In this document: positions 58,784 to 64,000 of the stretch, one piece after another | Layout: each line of letters opens with the position of its first letter | How positions within the stretch are numbered: position 1 is the first letter of the stretch | From: Megalobrama amblycephala | Lineage: Eukaryota; Chordata; Actinopteri; Cypriniformes; Xenocyprididae | Reading direction: 5' to 3' | Assembly (NCBI RefSeq): GCF_018812025.1 | Contig: NC_063051.1 | Location: 7,544,396 to 7,608,395 of the forward strand | Length of the DNA: 64,000 nt | Position numbers and translations under genes: made by a program | Notes under the pieces: generated by a model | The model's database searches: none | What the model was told of the DNA's origin: nothing | What the model saw: only the letters and a program-made list of their open reading frames with translations

Positions 58784-61700
58784 GTAAGTGAGAGCATGTT
58801 AAAAGATAGATGTCATATAGCATAACATAATGTATTAATTCATTGCCAAATATTAGAGATCAATAATATGTTTTTCATTTTGCCTGAAATAGTTGAGGCT
58901 GAACGGGAAGAAACTCATGATCTGTTTATACAGAACAGTGAGAATATTCAGGTAACTTTATAATGAGTGTATTTACTTATTTATTTATTACTGGTGAAAC
59001 GTGGGAAATATGTCCAGTTGGGACAGTATTTTTCATGACACTGTAATTTGTTCATTTACAGAGGATGGTGGCGGCATTTGAAAGTCTTCGAAAGCAGGCA
59101 GAGGCTGATCAGCAGGAAATGTTGAAACGTGCTCATATTTTTAATAATTTGTCTATTTTTTATAATCTAATTAAGTTTTAAGCATATACTGTATTTGACA
59201 GAACAAAATGAAACATTTTAACATTGTTTTGTTTGCATATGATACAGTAAGAGAATGCCTTACACAGTTTGAGGATCTTAAAGTTAAGTTCAAGAGTGAA
59301 TGCCATGCAAAGGAGAAAGAGGTTAGTCTTGATTTTGAATAATCTTGCATAAAGTAACACTTTGTAGTGTTGCTTTTCAGTGTTATACATAAAGTAACAC
59401 TGTCTTTGTGTTCATGTTGTGACTAAAACACATGTATTTTGTGTTCCTTGTTAAGGTTGCCATGCTTCAAGAAAAAATCCAAGAAAAAGAAAACAATCTA
59501 AAAGATGTTTCAGTAAAACTCGAAGAGGCAAAGCAAAGCTGCATTCTGCTAGAGGAGTCTGCAAGTAGGAATGCAGGAAACATTTGCATAAGTCTTTCCT
59601 TAATTTTTCTACAAGTCATTTATTTTCACTTATGTTGCTTTTAGTGAAAAATCAGAAATTACTTCAGAGTGTTACACAGGACCGGGAGGCGCTTGAGGAA
59701 AAACTCAGGGTGACGGAGCAACTCAAATGGGAGATTGAGGTTTGTGTTTACTAATACGATTGTTTTGGACTTACTTAAGGGTAAGGGTAATACATAAAGA
59801 TTAATAGAACTCATGTTGTTGTTTCCTGGTGTATTGTATTGTATCTCTTTCTCAAGGAAAACCAGAGAGCCTTAACTGACAAACTGGTGCAAAGCAAGGA
59901 GAACCTTGAGAAAATTGTTCAAAAGAAAGACACTGAACTAGAGGAACTAAACAACATCAAAGAGCAACAGTCAAACCAACTTGCAGAGATGCAGCTGACA
60001 GTGAATTCTTTGCAATCCTCACTAACATCTGAGATACAGAGGTACGTTAAAGAGAGTATATCAGTACAAGACCTAGTTTCGTAAATCCAGGTTAAGCTGA
60101 TAGCACAGGTGAAAATGATTTACAATATTTAACCAAGAACTTTAATAATTCATTTTAATCCATTATTGAATGAGTCCTCTGTTTTCACAGGGTACAAGAC
60201 CTTAAGACAAAGATAAATTCAGTGGTGAATGAACTCAGTGATAAAAGTGCAGAATTGGGTGTGTTAAATCTGTAAATTTTAATGAATAATTTCACAGTTG
60301 CATGCCTTGGTGGCACCATTCTAAGATTATTGGTTGCATTATCTTCATGCAGATGTTATCAAGGGGCAGAAAGAGGACTATAGCAAGCAAATACAGATAC
60401 TCAGAGATGAGCTGGTATGCATTTTCCCCTCTGTTTAAGCATTTATAATTTATGATTTATGCATTCATGAAACTAAGCTCAGAGTTTTTCTGTAACAGGA
60501 TGAGAAGTCAAATTCACTCTGCTCTATAAAGGAGGAATTAAAGACAAGTGAAGTTCAGATGCTCCAGCTTATTGCTTCACTTGAAGAGAAACAAAGTGAG
60601 ACAAATAATTTGAAGGTGAGGAGACGGTCATTAAGCATTCATCGGCGTAGTAAAATGCATCCTCCATAATTTCAGTGCTACATGTGCTTCATATCTCACA
60701 TTCACCCCTCAGGATGCTGTGGAGAATGTCACAACAGAAAATAAAAACATGAAGGAGGCCCTGACAAAAGCTAGAAATGACAATGAAGAGCTGCAAGAAG
60801 AAGTTGTTTTAAAAGAGGTCAAGATGTTGTTTTTGTCTTTCAGTTTTTCCCTATATTACAAAGCTTGTGTATTTATTTGGGGTGAGTTATTTGATGGAAC
60901 ATGGACAAATAACTTGGATATTTAAATTGAATATGTACATATTTCATCCAGGCTAAATTGAAAGAGATGGAGGAACAATTGTCAGGAGCTTTGGAGAGCA
61001 GTTGTAATTCATCTAAAGAGGTAGAACGATTGGAGAGGGACGTAAAGCAACAGAAGTAAGTGCAAACACAAACCTGTCAGGTTTTACACCGTTAATCTTT
61101 GAATCTCAAAGTGAACCTCTAATTTATTGATTACTATTTCACATACTGTACAGATAATCTTGGTATAATCTTGGTAGTAATGTAAGGGTACTTCTATCTT
61201 TGAATTCTTTTAGCATCAAAATGTTTTGCAAATGGATTTGTATTGTGAGTAGTTATATGGCGAGACTGGGATGTACACTACATTTCATATAAGTTAAAAA
61301 TGTAATGTTCATTTAAATATTAAATTAAGCATTTTGGCCATTTTGCACTGAGATCTGTTCAATAATTTATTGAACTTAGTGAAGTTGTTTTCCCTTGAAG
61401 GGAGAATTACAAGGAGCTGATGTTGAAGTTTAATGACCTGCAGATTCAGAAAGACGTCATTCAACAACAGGTTGATAGTGGTGCTTTAGAGAAGAAAGTC
61501 CTTCAGTCTCATCTAATGGTTTGTAAATTAAATCAAGCCTCTAAATGTTGTAAATTGACAAAATGACCTCAAATGCTGGATGTGATGGTTTATTTTATTT
61601 ATTTATTTTAACAGGAAAGCAATGCAAATGCAGAACGGGAGAAGACAGAAATACATAGACTTGAGAGAGAGAAGCAACAGCTTCAGTAAGACTGGAGGAG

Positions 61701-63881
61701 ACTTTTGTATTGCAAATTTGGATTCATTTGAAGTTTTATTTTGTGTGACATGTACAATTTCATATTCCAGGGAACAGGTGGATATTTTAACTGCAAAAAT
61801 TGCTGTTCAGGATGAAGAGAGAAAGAATGTTCAGGAGCAGTTAAGAGAGAGTGTGCGTTCACATTATTATATTGTTTTATTCTTTTAGTTTGTTGAGGTG
61901 TATAACCTCACGTGTCTAACAGTAATTCATGTTTAATCATGCCAACAGGGCAAAGGTGCAAAGAAAGAACTTCTGATGAAAGACAAAAAACTCAAAGCAT
62001 TGGAGTCGAAGGTAAAAAATCAGATTTAATTGTACATATACAGTAGTGTGCACTGTACTCAAAAATGTTTTTAAACTGAATTTTCTTAAAACCAAAACAA
62101 AAAACAAGGAATGAGTAAAAGAGGTTTCAGTATTATTTTGCTATAAGAAGTAATGTTATAAGAAGAACACGAAATGGCATTCACAACCCATTTTGCCAAA
62201 AGGGTATTCAGAATTGTATTGATTTTATTAAGCAGCTCTTTGTGAAAAATAAGAGAACCTGGTGAAATTAATTTAATTTGTGACAACTTTTCTTAGAGGA
62301 TTTAGATTGCATACACTGCTTTTTCATACATTTGAATTATGAAGTAAAACAGTGGTCATGTTACAGTATTTGACATATTTCTCTTAGATGAGTAAACTGA
62401 AGGAAGATTCGGATGATTTAAAGAAACGTCACATAGAGGAGCTTCAGAAAATACGCTCTGACCTTGAAGACATGACAACAGCAGAGGAACAACTCAAGCT
62501 TGAGGTGATTTTTCTTCCCATTAAATGCAATAACTGAAAAAAAACAAGACTTGATGCAAATAATGGATCGAATTTTTTTTTTTTTTTTTTTTTTTTTTTT
62601 CAAGGTGCAAAACCTGAAGCAAACAGCCATGGAGGCACTGAAGAGTAAAGACGACACAGAAATGAAATGCCAGCAGAAGATATCAGACATGGTTGCTTTG
62701 ATGGAGAGGCACAAGGTCATTATCATTCTTAATATTTCTCAGTGGTCTCTGAAATTCTACAATATTTTCAATTGTTTTTAAGCACTTTTCATTCATTTTA
62801 ATGTTTTCTTTTCTTGGCAGCATGAGTATGACAAAATGGTGGAAGAAAAAGATGCAGAGCTGAGTGAAAAACGGATGAGAGAAGCTGAAGTCAACGCAAG
62901 CAAAGCATCACTGGTAATTATTTGACTTTGTTTATTGCTTAACTTGAAATCCGTTGTTTGCACTGAATTTCATGCTCAGCATAACAGAGTTTGTTATTAG
63001 ATGCCTGAGATGCTAATGCAGAAGTCCTAGGACCAAAAGATTGATTAATGCAATAATTGTAGAGTTACCATTTTGTTTGAGACATTTAACCAAAAGATGC
63101 TATAGTGAGACTTTGTCCTTTTAGTAGGTATAATATATAAAATCTCTAAAAACCAAATAACCAATCAATTTAGGAACTGGAGCTGTCCCACCTGCAAGTG
63201 GAAAATGGTGAGCTGAGACAACAACTTGAAAAGCTCAAAGGAGAAAATGTGACCTTGAGGACCCCCATTTCATCTCTTGAAAAAGACACACTTTGTCAGG
63301 TAGTATCTTATCAAATAAGATGCCAAAAGTATACATGGCAATTTAAAGTAAAAAGTGCAATATGAAAATCTTGTTTTAGATAACTGAAATCAAACCAAAG
63401 AAGGGAAAAACAAGATCTCTAAAACTCAGAAAGCTGTGTCCACTAAGAAGCCTCTGTATGAGAAAGAAAATGAAACTCCCTCAACAAATGCATCCTACAC
63501 TCCTGCTGTAGGTTCTTTTTCCATTATCTTTGTGCATTTTGTACATTCTTATTCTTCACATCTATCATCTAACAATCTTTCTTTTTTTATTATTGATGCA
63601 AGGGAGAATTGAATGAAGTCCTTCATACACCATTATGGAGCCTGGGCAAAAAATCTGGAACAACACCTCAAATAAAGGTATGGGGGCAATCTTAACTGTT
63701 TGCACTAGTCATCATTCATCTTGAGCATTTATACCAGCCAGTTTATTTGTTTGTTTATTTATTCCACTTCAAGTCATTCAGAATCCGCACACCACCCTCA
63801 CCTAAGGTTACAGGGTCTTGGAAGAAAAATATTCTGAAGCTGGACCCAAAGTCAGACAACTCCGATAGCAATGACATACTG
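57645..63881 (+). CDS. sycp1: Synaptonemal complex protein 1, 5' part, runs off the right edge
   Basis: Transverse-filament protein that holds paired homologues together in meiotic prophase I: a long coiled coil with its N terminus in the central element and its C terminus on the lateral elements. Coding exons: 57645-57770, 57888-57966, 58099-58142, 58314-58478, 58563-58630, 58710-58783, 58893-58951, 59062-59128, 59248-59321, 59456-59564, 59645-59739, 59857-60041, 60191-60258, 60353-60414, 60499-60615, 60713-60817, 60952-61055, 61401-61518, 61615-61685, 61771-61852, 61949-62011, 62388-62504, 62605-62715, 62821-62913, 63174-63299, 63380-63507, 63603-63677, 63774-63881. Phases join cleanly through 63299 (794 codons). 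Family landmarks: QVSAVKPQ near the N terminus, KLQENRKIIE, QRKAIQELQ, NATRNLCN, MVALMER and FRIRTPPSP. The exon at 63380-63507 is one base short of frame. Mammalian proteins are near 976 aa, so roughly 80 residues remain outside. Confidence 0.95.
58893..62504 (+). CDS. sycp1: sycp1 central coiled-coil exons
   Basis: Sixteen small exons encode an almost unbroken Glu/Lys/Gln/Leu-rich heptad helix with no prolines of note, matching the SYCP1 rod. Two donors are weak: GTGCTC after 59128 and GTCAAG after 60817. Both are fixed by the frame and by the following exon. This part diverges much more from mammals than the ends do, as expected for the family. Confidence 0.9.
62605..63299 (+). CDS. sycp1: sycp1 distal rod exons
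   Basis: Three exons (62605-62715, 62821-62913, 63174-63299) encode KISDMVALMERHK, then HEYDKMVEEKDAELS, then ELELSHLQVENGEL. These align well with the conserved distal rod of SYCP1. The donor after 62715 is the non-consensus GTCATT. The acceptor before 62605 is preceded by about 28 consecutive T residues. Confidence 0.92.
63380..63881 (+). CDS. sycp1: sycp1 C-terminal region exons, with apparent frameshift
   Basis: The exon at 63380-63507 (128 nt) starts in frame (ITEIKPKKGK). After the G3A5 run at 63403-63410, the sensible reading (ISKTQKAVSTKKPLYEKENE) continues only in another frame. Downstream exons 63603-63677 and 63774-63881 (SFRIRTPPSP, basic Ser/Pro-rich) follow that second frame. 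Read literally, the protein stops at a TGA just inside the exon at 63603. An alternative acceptor (63401) joined to the in-phase alternative donor (63294) creates a stop, so splicing does not rescue it. The cause is either a sequence error in the homopolymer or a real lesion. Confidence 0.8.
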
Positions 63882-64000
63882 GTAAATTGTATCTACTGTC
63901 ACTCAATTCGCATACCATTAGTATTGTGCTATAAACAGACAAACACTTTTCAGTGCTCTGCTTATTTATTTGTGCTTGTGGTTTGTTACTCTTTCTTAAT

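Noticed and set aside
60713..60925. Exon continuing past 60817 to the stop at 60923
   Set aside because: After 60817 the sequence loses coiled-coil composition. Splicing at GTCAAG restores heptads with the exon at 60952.
62418..62726. Minus-strand frame of 102 codons with a Lys run
   Set aside because: The Lys run is the complement of the T tract upstream of a sycp1 exon, and the rest is a shadow of sycp1 exons.

Overview
This window is vertebrate nuclear DNA, most likely from a cyprinid fish (carp, goldfish or zebrafish group). Genes are split by GT-AG introns. There is one conserved vertebrate gene pair, and dense short DNA-transposon families of the kind that fill cyprinid genomes. There are no operons, rRNA, CRISPR arrays or prokaryotic signals. 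Most short open frames are shadows inside repeats. The species is inferred from repeat style and cannot be fixed from the sequence alone.

Layout. Positions 1-46,490 hold no convincing protein-coding gene. They contain satellite-like tandem repeats (1-1,790 and 5,380-6,410), two decayed Tc1-like transposons (10,194-11,756 plus; about 14,706-15,905 minus), a near-perfect long-TIR MITE (20,046-20,333), hAT-type MITEs, several copies of one abundant cyprinid MITE, and TTAA-flanked palindromic elements. Two of the TTAA-flanked elements carry broken THAP zinc-finger coding sequence, which points to the Kolobok superfamily. Unique AT-rich stretches between the repeats could hold regulatory elements.

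Positions 46,493-56,780 carry slc16a1 (monocarboxylate transporter 1, MCT1), with four coding exons and 461 codons reconstructed, plus a 3' UTR and polyadenylation signal. Its introns 1 and 3 are filled with TTAA palindromic elements, and one element in intron 3 is inserted inside another. About 500 bp downstream, positions 57,230-64,000 carry the 5' part of sycp1 (synaptonemal complex protein 1, the meiotic transverse-filament protein). It has a noncoding first exon, 28 coding exons mapped here, and a palindromic CRE in the putative promoter. The gene runs off the right edge. Coding exon 27 appears to carry a 1-nt frameshift in a G/A homopolymer run.

The two genes do not share a pathway. SLC16A1 and SYCP1 are also both on human 1p13, so the pair is conserved linkage. 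The most interesting biology is in the mobile DNA: THAP-bearing TTAA elements, a case where a TTAA-to-TTAA segment of one element has been replaced by another, and stacked palindromes inside a transcribed intron.
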